A stretch of 40,139 nt of DNA from Gemmatimonas phototrophica (GTDB taxonomy: Bacteria > Latescibacterota > UBA2968 > UBA8231): positions 1 to 40,139 of the forward strand of contig CAMAVQ010000017.1 in NCBI GenBank assembly GCA_945861755.1. The letters are read 5' to 3'. Positions 32,666-40,139 of the stretch are shown here, in pieces; positions within the stretch are counted from its first letter, which is position 1, and each line of letters begins with the position of its first letter. Below the pieces are notes generated by a model, which was not told where the DNA came from, did no database searches, and worked only from the letters and a program-made list of their open reading frames with translations. Position numbers and translations under genes: made by a program.

Positions 32666-33657
32666 TGAAGCTTTTCCTCACTGGGGCCACCGGCTTCATC
32701 GGCCGGCGTCTCTGTCGCCGCCTGGCCTCCACGTCCCACACCCTGCGTTGCCTGGTGCGCGACCTCGAAAAGGCCCGGGCCCTGCTGCCGGGGGTGGAGC
32801 TGGTGCGGGGCGACGTGACCGATCCGGCGAGTGTGCGCCAAGGCCTGGTCGGCTGCGAGGCGGTGATCCACCTGGCCAACATCTATTCCTTCTGGGAGCG
32901 GGACCCGAGCCGCTACCAGGCCGTCAACGTCGAGGGCACCCGCCACGTGCTCGAAGCTGCGCTGGAGGCCGGGGTTTACCGGATGGTACACGTCAGCTCG
33001 GCGGTGATCTTCGGCAAACCCGCCCAGGTCCCCTTCACCGAGGAAAGTCCGCCCGGCCCGGAACGCTTCAGCGAGTACGCGCGCAGCAAATACGCCGGCG
33101 ACCAACTAGCCCGGGCCCTGCGCGACCAGGGCTTACCCCTGGTGGTGCTCTACCCCTGCGGGGTGTTGGGGGCCGGCGATCCCAAGGGCAGCGGCCAGTA
33201 TCTCGCCGACCTGGTCAGGGGCCGGATGCCGGCCACGGTCCTGCCCGACGCCATCCTCACCTGGGTACACGTGGCCGATGTGGCCGAAGCCATCGCCCTG
33301 ACTGTGGACAAGCCGGGGATCGAGGGGAAAGAGTATATCGTCGGCAGGGAGCAATTCAGCTTCCGGCAGTTCAACCAGCTGGTGCGGGAACTCTCCGGAG
33401 TAGCCCTACCCCGGCTGAACCTGCCCGATGTGACAGTGATGCCCATCGCCCGGCTGCTCACCGGCCTGGCCCATCTGACCGGCAATCCCCCCTGGTGGGG
33501 TCTGGCAGTGGATCAGGTGCGCACGGTGCAGGCGGGCTTCCGCGCCGAGGGCCACCGGGCCGAGCGCGAACTGGGACTGGTCTATACCCCCATCCGCGAG
33601 GCCATCGCCGAGGCCATCGCCGAACTGAAAAAACCGAAACCCCCTAGCAGGAGGTAG
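32665..33657 (+). CDS. NAD-dependent epimerase/dehydratase-family protein
   Basis: A 330-aa extended SDR protein. The Rossmann glycine motif TGATGFIG (6-13), DVTDPASV, a HLAN strand, the catalytic serine in HVSSAV and the YARSK (Tyr-x3-Lys) are intact. The C-terminal half is the substrate domain. Relatives include sugar-nucleotide epimerases and dihydroflavonol-4-reductase-like enzymes, so the substrate is open. The ATG at 32665 is fixed by a one-base overlap with the GNAT stop; a longer in-frame start at 32611 lies within the GNAT gene. Confidence 0.87.
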   Translation: MKLFLTGATGFIGRRLCRRLASTSHTLRCLVRDLEKARALLPGVELVRGDVTDPASVRQGLVGCEAVIHLANIYSFWERDPSRYQAVNVEGTRHVLEAALEAGVYRMVHVSSAVIFGKPAQVPFTEESPPGPERFSEYARSKYAGDQLARALRDQGLPLVVLYPCGVLGAGDPKGSGQYLADLVRGRMPATVLPDAILTWVHVADVAEAIALTVDKPGIEGKEYIVGREQFSFRQFNQLVRELSGVALPRLNLPDVTVMPIARLLTGLAHLTGNPPWWGLAVDQVRTVQAGFRAEGHRAERELGLVYTPIREAIAEAIAELKKPKPPSRR

Positions 33658-33662
33658 AGAGG

Positions 33663-34679
33663 ATGCAACCCTTTCTCGATTCCACCGACGCCCTCGACGA
33701 CGGACCCGAACTGCGCCGACGCATGCAGCAGGACGGCTATCTCTTCATCCGTGGGCTGGTACCAGCCTCGGCGCTGGAAGCCCTGCGTCTGCAGATGCTG
33801 GCGCGGGCCCGCGCCAGCGGCTGGGTGCAGGAAGGCACGCCCCTCCCAGACGCTATCGCCGACCTGCGGGGTTTCTCCCTCGAACCCGAACCAGCATACA
33901 TGAACGTGTACCACACTATGTATGTGTCGCCCGAGTTCCACGCCCTGCAGCACCATCCCCACCTGCTCCAGTTCTTCGCCCACCTGCTCGATGGCCCAGT
34001 GCTGCCCCACCCTCGGCTCATCGGGCGCATCATCTTCCCGCAGAAGGAAGCCTTTACCAGCCCGGCCCACCAGGATTTCATCCCCATCCAGGGCACCCCC
34101 GACACCTACACCGCCTGGATTCCACTGGCCGCCCTGCCGCCAGAAATGGGCGGGCTGGAAGTGGCCGAGGGTTCACACCGGCAAGGGGTCTACGAGTTCC
34201 AGCCGGCCCTGGGTGCCGGCGGCCTCGAAATTACCGAGCCCTTCGAGGGCAAATGGCGGGGGGGTTCCTTTGCCCAGGGCGACGCGCTCTTTTTCCACAG
34301 CCTCACCCCGCACCGGGGCGCGCCCAACTCGAGCCAGTCCCTGCGCCTCTCCCTGGATGCCCGTTACCAGCACGCCGACCAGCCCATCGCCCCGGGCAGC
34401 CTGCAGCCCCACAACCCCTCTTCCACCTGGGAGGAGATCTACGCCGGCTGGCCGGCCTCCGCCGACTGGCTCAAGTACTACTGGGAGCAATGGGATCTGG
34501 ACATCAAGCCCTACGACAACCGCTATCACGATCAACGCGACCAGCTGGCCATCGAGCTGGGGCAGCAGGGCGATGTGCGCGCCTACTCCACCCTGCAGCG
34601 GATCGTCACCCGTGGCTCAGACCCCGCCAAAAAACAACTGGCCACCGAGCTGCTGGCCAAATTGGATGCGAAGCTGTGA
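33663..34679 (+). CDS. Phytanoyl-CoA dioxygenase (PhyH)-family oxygenase
   Basis: A 338-aa Fe(II)/2-oxoglutarate oxygenase, longer than and distinct from the one at 10484. The first metal ligands are in SPAHQDFIPIQG (His-x-Asp), the distal histidine in FHSLTPHRGAPN and the arginine in SLRLSLDARYQ. The N-terminal DGYLFIRGLVPASALEALR is also typical. An extra C-terminal helical segment (DWLKYYWEQW, then QLAIELGQQGDVRAY) has no counterpart in the other copy. The AGGAGG ribosome binding site spans the epimerase stop. A subfamily B repeat element begins three bases after its stop. Confidence 0.87.
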   Translation: MQPFLDSTDALDDGPELRRRMQQDGYLFIRGLVPASALEALRLQMLARARASGWVQEGTPLPDAIADLRGFSLEPEPAYMNVYHTMYVSPEFHALQHHPHLLQFFAHLLDGPVLPHPRLIGRIIFPQKEAFTSPAHQDFIPIQGTPDTYTAWIPLAALPPEMGGLEVAEGSHRQGVYEFQPALGAGGLEITEPFEGKWRGGSFAQGDALFFHSLTPHRGAPNSSQSLRLSLDARYQHADQPIAPGSLQPHNPSSTWEEIYAGWPASADWLKYYWEQWDLDIKPYDNRYHDQRDQLAIELGQQGDVRAYSTLQRIVTRGSDPAKKQLATELLAKLDAKL

Positions 34680-34681
34680 GT

Positions 34682-34808
34682 TGCGGCGGGGAGATCCCCA
34701 GAGGCTTTTACTGGGGGAGCGGAGGTGGGAAAGGGCCTGGGGATTGAGAGGGGCGTCGGCGGCAGGCCCGGGACTCGGGAAAAGCCGGAGTGGGTCGCTC
34801 CCCGACGC
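34682..34808 (+). repeat. Structured intergenic repeat, subfamily B, copy 2
   Basis: A 127-bp element directly after the dioxygenase gene, same orientation. The arms GCGGCGGGGAGA and GCTCCCCGACGC pair, and CCCC/GGGG flank AGAGGCTTTTACT. It matches 22458-22590 along its length with small indels and changes, including GGGAAAGGGCCTGGGG and GGCCCGGGACTCGGGAAA. Confidence 0.85.
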
Positions 34809-34819
34809 ACAACTAGCAC

Positions 34820-34864
34820 AACGAAGAGAGCCGGCCCCCCCACCGGGAACCGGCTCTTCTCGTT
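34820..34864. terminator. Hairpin between convergent genes, probable terminator
   Basis: AACGA and GAGCCGG pair with CCGGCTC and TCGTT around a short internal loop (34820-34834 with 34850-34864). It lacks a long T-run, so its strength is uncertain. It separates the repeat element from the xylA stop. Confidence 0.55.
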
Positions 34865-34875
34865 GAGGTGCTGTC

Positions 34876-36189
34876 TCAGATATAACTGTTGATCAGGTTC
34901 TCCAGCATCTCCTCGCGGCCGCTGTGGCGCGCCGGTTCGCCGTTTTTGAGGATGTAGCGCTCCAGCTCGGCGAAGCTGGTCTTGCCGCTCATGATCTTCT
35001 TGCCGATCCCGATGCGGTAGGAACTGTAGCGCTCCTTGATGAACCCGTCGAGCACCCCGTCCTGTTGGATGTGATGGGCGATCTTCAGGCCGCGCGCAAA
35101 GGTGTCCATGCCGCCAATGTGGGCGTGGAAGAGATCCGCGGTGTCGATGGAGCCGCGCCGCACCTTGGCGTCAAAATTCACTCCCCCCTTGCCTATGCCC
35201 CCCTGCTTGAGGACCACCATCATCGCGTAGGTGGTGGAGTACAGATCGGTGGGAAACTGGTCGGTATCCCAGCCCAGAAGATAGTCGCCCCGATTGGCGT
35301 CAATGCTGCCCAGCCGGCCCGCGCTGGCCGCCACCGTCAGGTCGTGCTCGAAGGTGTGGCCGGCCAGGGTGGCGTGATTGGCTTCTAGGTTGAGCATGAA
35401 CTCGTCGAAAAGCCCGTGCTGGCGCAAGAAGCCCAGCACCGTGGCCGCGTCGTAGTCGTACTGGTGTTTGGTGGGTTCCTTGGGTTTGGGCTCGATGAGC
35501 AGAGTGCCCTTGAAGCCGATGGCCTTCTTGTGCTCCACGGCCAACTGCAGCAGCCGCGCCAGCTGATCCGTCTCGTGTTTCAGGTCGGTATTGAGCAGGC
35601 TCGAATACCCCTCTCGCCCGCCCCAGAACACGTAGTTGGCCCCCTTCAATTCCAGGGTACACTCCATGGCCTTCTTGATCTGCGCCGCGGCGTAGGCAAA
35701 GACGTGGGCGTCTGGATTGGTGCCGGCCCCGTGGGTAAAGCGGGGGTTGGAAAAACAATTCGAGGTACCCCACAACAACTTCACCCCGGTGTCGTTCTGC
35801 AGCTTGCCGGCCAGCGCCACGATCTGGTCCAGACGTTTGTTGGTCTCGCGCAGAGTGTCGGCCTCCGGGGCGATGTCGCGGTCGTGCCAGGCGTAGAAGG
35901 GGGCCCCCAACTTGGTGATGAACTCGAAAGCCGCCCGCAGGGTATCCTCGGCCCGCTGCATCGGGTCGGTGGCCTGGTCCCAGGGCCGGTCGTACACCGC
36001 CGAGGTGCCAAAGGGGTCCGTGCCCCCCCCCTTGAAGGTGTGCCAGAACACCACCGAGAAGCGCAGGTGCTCCTCCAGGGTCTTGCCTCCCACCTTCTCG
36101 CGGGGGTTGTAGTGCTTGAAGGCCAGCGCATTCTTCGAATCGGGGCCTTCGTAGCGGATCTTCTTTACTGCCGGGAAAAACTGGCTCAT
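34876..36189 (-). CDS. xylA: Xylose isomerase
   Basis: A 437-aa class II xylose isomerase that interconverts D-xylose and D-xylulose with divalent metals. Catalytic WHDRDIAPE (His102, Asp105), VFWGGREGYSSLLNTD, LIEPKPKEPTKHQYDYD and LEANHATLAGHTFEHD are fully conserved. The length is typical. ATG 36189 is preceded by a GAGG-type site. It is alone on its transcript as far as the sequence shows; xylulokinase is not present. Confidence 0.96.
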   Translation of the reverse strand: MSQFFPAVKKIRYEGPDSKNALAFKHYNPREKVGGKTLEEHLRFSVVFWHTFKGGGTDPFGTSAVYDRPWDQATDPMQRAEDTLRAAFEFITKLGAPFYAWHDRDIAPEADTLRETNKRLDQIVALAGKLQNDTGVKLLWGTSNCFSNPRFTHGAGTNPDAHVFAYAAAQIKKAMECTLELKGANYVFWGGREGYSSLLNTDLKHETDQLARLLQLAVEHKKAIGFKGTLLIEPKPKEPTKHQYDYDAATVLGFLRQHGLFDEFMLNLEANHATLAGHTFEHDLTVAASAGRLGSIDANRGDYLLGWDTDQFPTDLYSTTYAMMVVLKQGGIGKGGVNFDAKVRRGSIDTADLFHAHIGGMDTFARGLKIAHHIQQDGVLDGFIKERYSSYRIGIGKKIMSGKTSFAELERYILKNGEPARHSGREEMLENLINSYI

Positions 36190-36249
36190 AACCTCCCCCT
36201 TCAGGTAGGTGGATTGTCGCGTGCTGCGCGAGCTTCTTTGCCGGGTACA

Positions 36250-36912
36250 TTACACAAGCGTTTCGAGCAGGGCCAGCACCTCGGCGGGTCGCTCGACCAC
36301 TGCCCGCGCCCCGCTCTCTTCCAACTCCTCGCGGGTGCGGAATCCCCACAGGGCCCCCACCGCGCACATGCCGGCCCGGCAGGCGGTCGACATGTCCGTG
36401 GCCGTATCCCCCAGATACAGGCAGGACGCCGGCTCCACCCCCAGGCGGGCGGCCACTGCCAGCGCCCCGGCAGGGTCGGGTTTGGGCGGTGTCCCCGGCC
36501 CCACCCCCTGCACTAGGTCAAAGGTATGCGGGGCCAGCAGGCGCTCTACGGTCAGGCGGGTGAAGTCGTCCGGCTTGTTGGAGAGCACGGCCTGGCGCAG
36601 CCCTCTGGCCTGCAGCGCCGCCAGCAGTTCGGGCACCCCCGCATAGGGCCGGGTCTTGAGGTCCCAACGCCCGCCGTACACCTGGCGCATGGCCGCCACG
36701 GTGCGCGCCAGGGTATCGGGGTCGCGCGCTGCCTCGGGCAGCACCCGGCGGGCCAGCACCTCCATACCCTCCCCGACAAAATACTGGTACGCCGGCACCG
36801 GATGGGAGGGGAATCCCAGGCTTTCCAGGGCCTGGTTCATCGATTCGGCCAGATCCTCCAGCGAATCGAGCAGGGTGCCGTCCAGATCGAAGATCACCGC
36901 CGATAAGATCAA
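36250..36912 (-). CDS. HAD phosphatase, phosphoglycolate phosphatase-like
   Basis: A 220-aa HAD-superfamily phosphatase. Motif I is FDLDGTLLDS (8-17) with nucleophile Asp8, motif II the SNKPDD region, motif III PKPDPAG, and motif IV GDTATD. It most resembles Gph, which removes phosphoglycolate, but many HAD enzymes have this layout. The start is a TTG at 36912, with GGAGG eight bases upstream, inside the end of the CxxC-protein gene. The gap to that gene is three bases, so the two are coupled. Confidence 0.85.
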   Translation of the reverse strand: MILSAVIFDLDGTLLDSLEDLAESMNQALESLGFPSHPVPAYQYFVGEGMEVLARRVLPEAARDPDTLARTVAAMRQVYGGRWDLKTRPYAGVPELLAALQARGLRQAVLSNKPDDFTRLTVERLLAPHTFDLVQGVGPGTPPKPDPAGALAVAARLGVEPASCLYLGDTATDMSTACRAGMCAVGALWGFRTREELEESGARAVVERPAEVLALLETLV

Positions 36913-36915
36913 CCG

Positions 36916-37623
36916 CTATTCCTCCAGATAGGGCTTGAACAGCCCTTCGACCTCGTCGAGCAGATCGGTGTTGATCGAAAAGGTCACGAACCCGGCAAAA
37001 GCATCGAGAATGACCAGGGCGTTGGCATTGGCGTCTTTGCCCTTCAGGTCGTTGAAGCGCTGGAGGAAGCTCTTGTTGACGGTTTGGATCGCTTCGTAAA
37101 TGGGGACCAGCCCCTTCAGCTCCCAGTCTGGCCGCAGGCCGCGCTTGCGGCGGAAATACTGGGCCACCAGGTACATGGAGATCACCCGGTACGCGGTCTC
37201 CTCCAGAGTGGCAAAGGGCAGGTGGAAACGGACCATGGGCCGCAGCCGGTCCATCACCGGGCAGCCGCTGGTCACCATGTAGATGCCCAAGAGCGAGCTG
37301 AGGGCCTGCTGCACCGAGGTGTGTTTGGTGTAGCGCCGCTGGTCCGTCTCGATCTGCACATCCACCTCGTCGTAGGACATGGCCTCCCGGAAGAAGTCGA
37401 CCAGGTCCACCAGATTGGCGGCGATGGGGCAGCGAGGATGCTGCTCCGGTCTCAGGGGGCAGTTGGGGCACTGGTGGTAACCCAGCGCGCTCCAGGCCGG
37501 ATAATCGCCGCGCACCGCCGGCACCAGATCGAGGGTCTGGGCGTCCACCCGGATGGCGAACTCCTTGTCCGTGCCGTCCGCCATGCGGAAGCGGTAATTA
37601 TAGGAAATGGTCTTCTCGTCCAT
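36916..37623 (-). CDS. Conserved-looking protein with a CxxC...C motif
   Basis: A 235-aa soluble protein. The N-terminal ~45 residues look like beta strands (YNYRFRMADGTDKEFAIRV), followed by QCPNCPLRPEQHPRCPIA (Cys52, Cys55, Cys65), a possible metal or [Fe-S] site. Further strong blocks are QQALSSLLGIYMVTSGCP and PMVRFHLPFATLEETAYRVIS. I recall this as a conserved hypothetical family (DUF6901-like), without an assigned role; that name is from memory. It sits between a two-part YeeE/YedE transporter and the HAD phosphatase, a setting suggesting redox or sulfur chemistry. Confidence 0.75.
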   Translation of the reverse strand: MDEKTISYNYRFRMADGTDKEFAIRVDAQTLDLVPAVRGDYPAWSALGYHQCPNCPLRPEQHPRCPIAANLVDLVDFFREAMSYDEVDVQIETDQRRYTKHTSVQQALSSLLGIYMVTSGCPVMDRLRPMVRFHLPFATLEETAYRVISMYLVAQYFRRKRGLRPDWELKGLVPIYEAIQTVNKSFLQRFNDLKGKDANANALVILDAFAGFVTFSINTDLLDEVEGLFKPYLEE

Positions 37624-37659
37624 CGCTCGTTTCGGGCTCAGGGTGAGAGGGTATGGCGC

Positions 37660-38070
37660 CTAGTGCGGGAGACGGGGGCGCAACCAGGCGTACAGGTACG
37701 CACCGGCAAAAGCGCCGGCAAAGGTGGCTAGGGCCGGGTACGCGCCGCTGCCCAATTGGGCGTAGATGGGGCCTGGGCAGGCGCCGGTCACCGCCCAGCC
37801 CATGCCGAAGATCAGGCCACCCAGGACCGTGCCTTTGTTAAAAGGCTTCCTGCGGATCTCGACCGGCCCGCCTTGCGCGGTTTTCAGCTGCAATCGGCGG
37901 AGCAGGAACACCGCCAGGGCTCCCACCGCTACTGCCGAACAGATCACCAGGTACATGTGGGCTTCCTCGAAGCGGAACATCTTCTGAATGCGGAACCACG
38001 AGCACACTTCAGACTTGACCAGCACCACCCCAAAGAAAGTCCCCAGCAGCATCGCATATAACCTTTTCAT
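37660..38070 (-). CDS. YeeE/YedE (DUF395) transporter, C-terminal half
   Basis: A 136-aa membrane protein with four helices. It carries the half-signature WAVTGACPGPIYAQLGSG and a CSWFRIQKM segment near the start, as in YeeE/YedE proteins that take up thiosulfate or other sulfur compounds. Half-size proteins of this kind work as a pair. The ATG at 38070 has AGGAG seven bases upstream and lies ten bases after its partner's stop; an in-frame start at 38466 is shadow sequence of the partner gene. Confidence 0.85.
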   Translation of the reverse strand: MKRLYAMLLGTFFGVVLVKSEVCSWFRIQKMFRFEEAHMYLVICSAVAVGALAVFLLRRLQLKTAQGGPVEIRRKPFNKGTVLGGLIFGMGWAVTGACPGPIYAQLGSGAYPALATFAGAFAGAYLYAWLRPRLPH

Positions 38071-38080
38071 CGACCTCTCC

Positions 38081-38563
38081 TCACTGTCCCAGCCAGATGG
38101 CCGGCCACACCACCGCCAGGCCGCCAGCAAAGAAACAACAGGTAGCCACCAAGCTGGGCCAGTTGAGCGTGGCCAGCCCCGAGATCGAGTGCCCCGAGGT
38201 GCAGCCATCGGCATAACGAGTGCCAAAGCCCACCAACACCCCGCCGGCAAAGAGCCCGAGCAGGCCAGTCCCAGTGCGGGACGCCTCAGGCAACAAGGGC
38301 ACGGTCGCCCCCAGGAACTGGGTAGCGAGGAAGCCGCCCACCAGGATGCCTCCCACCAGGAAGAGGTTCCAGGCCTCCCGGCGCCAGTCGTCACTTTTGA
38401 GGTACTCCAACTGGGTGCGGGGCGAGCACAGGGCGTTGAGGTGGCGGAAGCTGCTGGAGAGGCCAAACATCTCCCCAGTCAAAAGAAGGAGGGCCGGCAC
38501 CATCAGGCCGATGAGCGGCCCAGCGACATACCAGGGCCAGGGTTGGGTGAGCGCGCTTTCCAT
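38081..38563 (-). CDS. YeeE/YedE (DUF395) transporter, N-terminal half
   Basis: A 160-aa membrane protein with about five helices (VAGPLIGLMVPALLLLTGE, NLFLVGGILVGGFLATQF, GLLGLFAGGVLVGFGTRY, and SLVATCCFFAGGLAVVW). It has the diagnostic GTRYADGCTSGHSISGLA, whose cysteine is important in thiosulfate passage in the related TsuA. It is the first half of a two-gene transporter; together the pair matches a full-length YeeE. Sulfur-compound import is inferred from the family. Confidence 0.86.
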   Translation of the reverse strand: MESALTQPWPWYVAGPLIGLMVPALLLLTGEMFGLSSSFRHLNALCSPRTQLEYLKSDDWRREAWNLFLVGGILVGGFLATQFLGATVPLLPEASRTGTGLLGLFAGGVLVGFGTRYADGCTSGHSISGLATLNWPSLVATCCFFAGGLAVVWPAIWLGQ

Positions 38564-38627
38564 GGGTCTTTCTCGGCGAAAAGGATTTTCAATATAGCGC
38601 CGCCTTCACCGCCTGTCGAGCAGCCTC

Positions 38628-39401
38628 CTACTCGGGGGTTACATACGCGGCGGTGATGCCCCCGTCCACGCTAAAGGTCGCGCCGGTGAGGTACGAGGAT
38701 TCGTCAGAAGCCAAAAAGAGGGCGGCCCGGGCGATCTCGATGGCCTCCCCGAAACGGCCCATAGGGATATGGACCAGCCGTCGCTGCCGCTTCTCCTCAG
38801 TGTCCAGGTACTTCATCAGCAGCTCGGTGCGCAGCGGGCCGGGACACAGGGCGTTGAGACGGATCTTTTCGCGGGCGTGGACCACGGCCAACTCCCGAGT
38901 GAGGGCCAGCACCCCGCCCTTGCTGGCAGTGTAAGCCAGCTGCGGGGTGGCCGCCCCCAGCAGGGCCACAAAGGAGGCGGTGTTGATGATGGACCCGCCG
39001 CCGGCCCGGCGCAGCGCCGGGATGCCGTATTTGCACCCCAGGAACACCCCCTTGAGGTTGATCTGCATGGTCAGGTCCCACACCTCCTCCTCGGTGGATA
39101 CGGCGTCTCCATCGTCAATATGGGAGATGCCGGCGTTGTTGAAGAGCACGTCGAGTTTTCCAAAGGTCTCTTCAGCCACCCGCACCATGCGCTCGCAGTC
39201 AACAGCCCGCGCCACGTCGACCTGCACAAAGAGCGCCCGGCCCCCCTCGGCCTGTACCAAGCGCACCGTCTCTTCCCCGCCCTGGGGCACCAGATCGGCC
39301 ACCGCCACCGCCGCGCCCTCGCGGGCAAAGAGCAAAGCCGCTTGGCGGCCGATACCGCTGCCGGCCCCGGTGATCAACGCTACCTTGTTTTCGAGACGCA
39401 T
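38628..39401 (-). CDS. Short-chain dehydrogenase/reductase
   Basis: A 257-aa classical SDR. The cofactor motif TGAGSGIG (11-18), NNAGIS, catalytic serine in INTASFV, and YTASK (Tyr-x3-Lys) are present, as is the C-terminal TGATFSVDGG. It oxidises or reduces a hydroxy group on an unknown substrate; an acidic residue after the second strand (VADLVPQ) suggests NAD rather than NADP. It starts six bases after the glutamine synthetase-like stop. Confidence 0.92.
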   Translation of the reverse strand: MRLENKVALITGAGSGIGRQAALLFAREGAAVAVADLVPQGGEETVRLVQAEGGRALFVQVDVARAVDCERMVRVAEETFGKLDVLFNNAGISHIDDGDAVSTEEEVWDLTMQINLKGVFLGCKYGIPALRRAGGGSIINTASFVALLGAATPQLAYTASKGGVLALTRELAVVHAREKIRLNALCPGPLRTELLMKYLDTEEKRQRRLVHIPMGRFGEAIEIARAALFLASDESSYLTGATFSVDGGITAAYVTPE

Positions 39402-39407
39402 CTTTCT

Positions 39408-40139
39408 CTACCCTCGCTCAAAATAACGCTGCCGTTCCCAACTGGTGACCACCTCGTCGTACTTGCGCTGCTCGGTGCGGAAAAAGTGGGCGTAATGGGC
39501 GATGGCCTCCGCGCCGAAGGCCTCGCACAGCATGGCGCTTTGCTCCATCTCGGCCACAGCCTCGGGCAGATTGACCGGCACCCTGGGCAGCTCAGCCGCC
39601 TGGTACGCGTCGCCGGCAAAGGGGGCAGGCGGCTCGGTCTGCTTGTGAATGCCGTCCAGACCGGCTGCCAGCGAGGCGGCGATGGCCAGGTACGGGTTGG
39701 CGTCGGCTCCGGGCAGGCGCGACTCGATGCGCAGCGAGGACCCCTGGCCCACCACCCGGAAACCAACCGTGCGGTTGTCCAGGCTCCAGGCAATGGTGGT
39801 GGGCGCCCAGGACTGGAACACATAGCGCTTGTAGGAATTGGGGTACGGGGCGCAGAAGGGGGTGATGGCCCGGGCATGGGCCAGCCACCCGCCCAGGAAA
39901 TGGCGGAACAGTGGCGAGACTTGCAAGGGGCCTAAGGCCTGGTCGCCGGCAAAGAGGTTGCGTTCCCTCTCCTGGTCCCACAAGCTCAGGTGCAAATGCA
40001 TGCCGGAGCCGGCCAGGTCGGCCCGCCACTTGGCCATGAAGCTGACCGCCAGCCCCTGCTGGTGGGCCATCTCCTTGAGCCCGTGTTTGTACAGGGCATG
40101 GCGGTCGCTCATCTCTAAGGCGTGGGCATATCGCAGATT
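39408..40139 (-). CDS. Glutamine synthetase-family protein (partial, cut by window end)
   Basis: The C-terminal 243 residues of a class I glutamine synthetase-like ligase. The frame is open through the window edge (it reads NLRYAHALEMSDRHALYKHG), so the N-terminus and start lie beyond 40139. Conserved elements include SGMHLHLSLWD, PNSYKRYVFQSWAP, SSLRIESRLPGADANPYLAIA. Loss of the usual tight catalytic loop seen in GlnA and overall character favour a gamma-glutamylamide ligase such as a glutamylputrescine synthetase, but this is uncertain. It is followed by the SDR gene after six bases. Confidence 0.85.
   Translation of the reverse strand, partial: NLRYAHALEMSDRHALYKHGLKEMAHQQGLAVSFMAKWRADLAGSGMHLHLSLWDQERERNLFAGDQALGPLQVSPLFRHFLGGWLAHARAITPFCAPYPNSYKRYVFQSWAPTTIAWSLDNRTVGFRVVGQGSSLRIESRLPGADANPYLAIAASLAAGLDGIHKQTEPPAPFAGDAYQAAELPRVPVNLPEAVAEMEQSAMLCEAFGAEAIAHYAHFFRTEQRKYDEVVTSWERQRYFERG

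Overview
This window is about 40 kb of GC-rich, gene-dense bacterial chromosome with short intergenic gaps and many overlapping start and stop codons. I infer a free-living or host-associated member of an under-sampled phylum; Latescibacterota/Poribacteria-like lineages fit best. The reasons are the co-occurrence of Gfo/Idh/MocA oxidoreductases, phytanoyl-CoA-type dioxygenases, a creatininase-family amidohydrolase, sugar isomerases, a lone microcompartment shell protein, LL-diaminopimelate aminotransferase and a pyruvoyl arginine decarboxylase next to a deoxyhypusine-synthase homologue. The phylum call is inference; no rRNA or clear tRNA gene is present. I see no phage, IS element, integrase or CRISPR array.

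Layout. 1-3.3 kb (+): GHMP-type sugar kinase, an unknown protein with a lysine tail, and an oxidoreductase. 3.5-4.2 kb (-): bS18 and a BMC-domain shell protein, followed by an unusually AT-rich 470-bp gap with a promoter, an inverted repeat and two stem-loops. 4.7-6.6 kb (-): oxidoreductase and creatininase-family hydrolase. 6.7-8.1 kb (+): ArfB-like ribosome rescue factor and a primary-type sigma factor. 8.1-10.1 kb (-): phosphodiesterase and an MFS transporter split by a frameshift. 10.2-11.3 kb (+): small unknown protein and a dioxygenase. 11.6-20.7 kb (-): secreted protein, M3 peptidase, unknown beta-propeller-like protein, topoisomerase IV subunits and a DEAD-box helicase. 21.0-24.3 kb: convergent gltX (+) and glnS (-). 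24.4-26.0 kb (+): arginine decarboxylase and DHS-like protein. 26.1-27.0 kb (-): TIM-barrel isomerase. 27.1-31.1 kb (+): dapL, pyruvate kinase, a small ribbon-helix-helix-like protein and nadA. 31.2-34.7 kb (+): NHL-repeat protein, GNAT acetyltransferase, epimerase and dioxygenase. 34.9-40.1 kb (-): xylose isomerase, and a run of glutamine synthetase-like enzyme (cut by the window end), SDR, two-part YeeE/YedE transporter, CxxC protein and HAD phosphatase.

The strongest candidate for something undescribed is a family of four related 125-240 bp structured intergenic elements (about 3276, 11367, 22458 and 34682). Each begins within about 3-11 bases of a stop codon, lies in the same orientation as the gene it follows, and ends before a terminator or a convergent gene. 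They share closing arms and a conserved inner hairpin while the middle varies, and they fall into two subfamilies. Other points worth attention are a bS18 gene without a normal start codon, a GlnRS whose HIGH signature reads QIGN, an RHH-like protein coupled to nadA, and the arginine decarboxylase/DHS-like pair.
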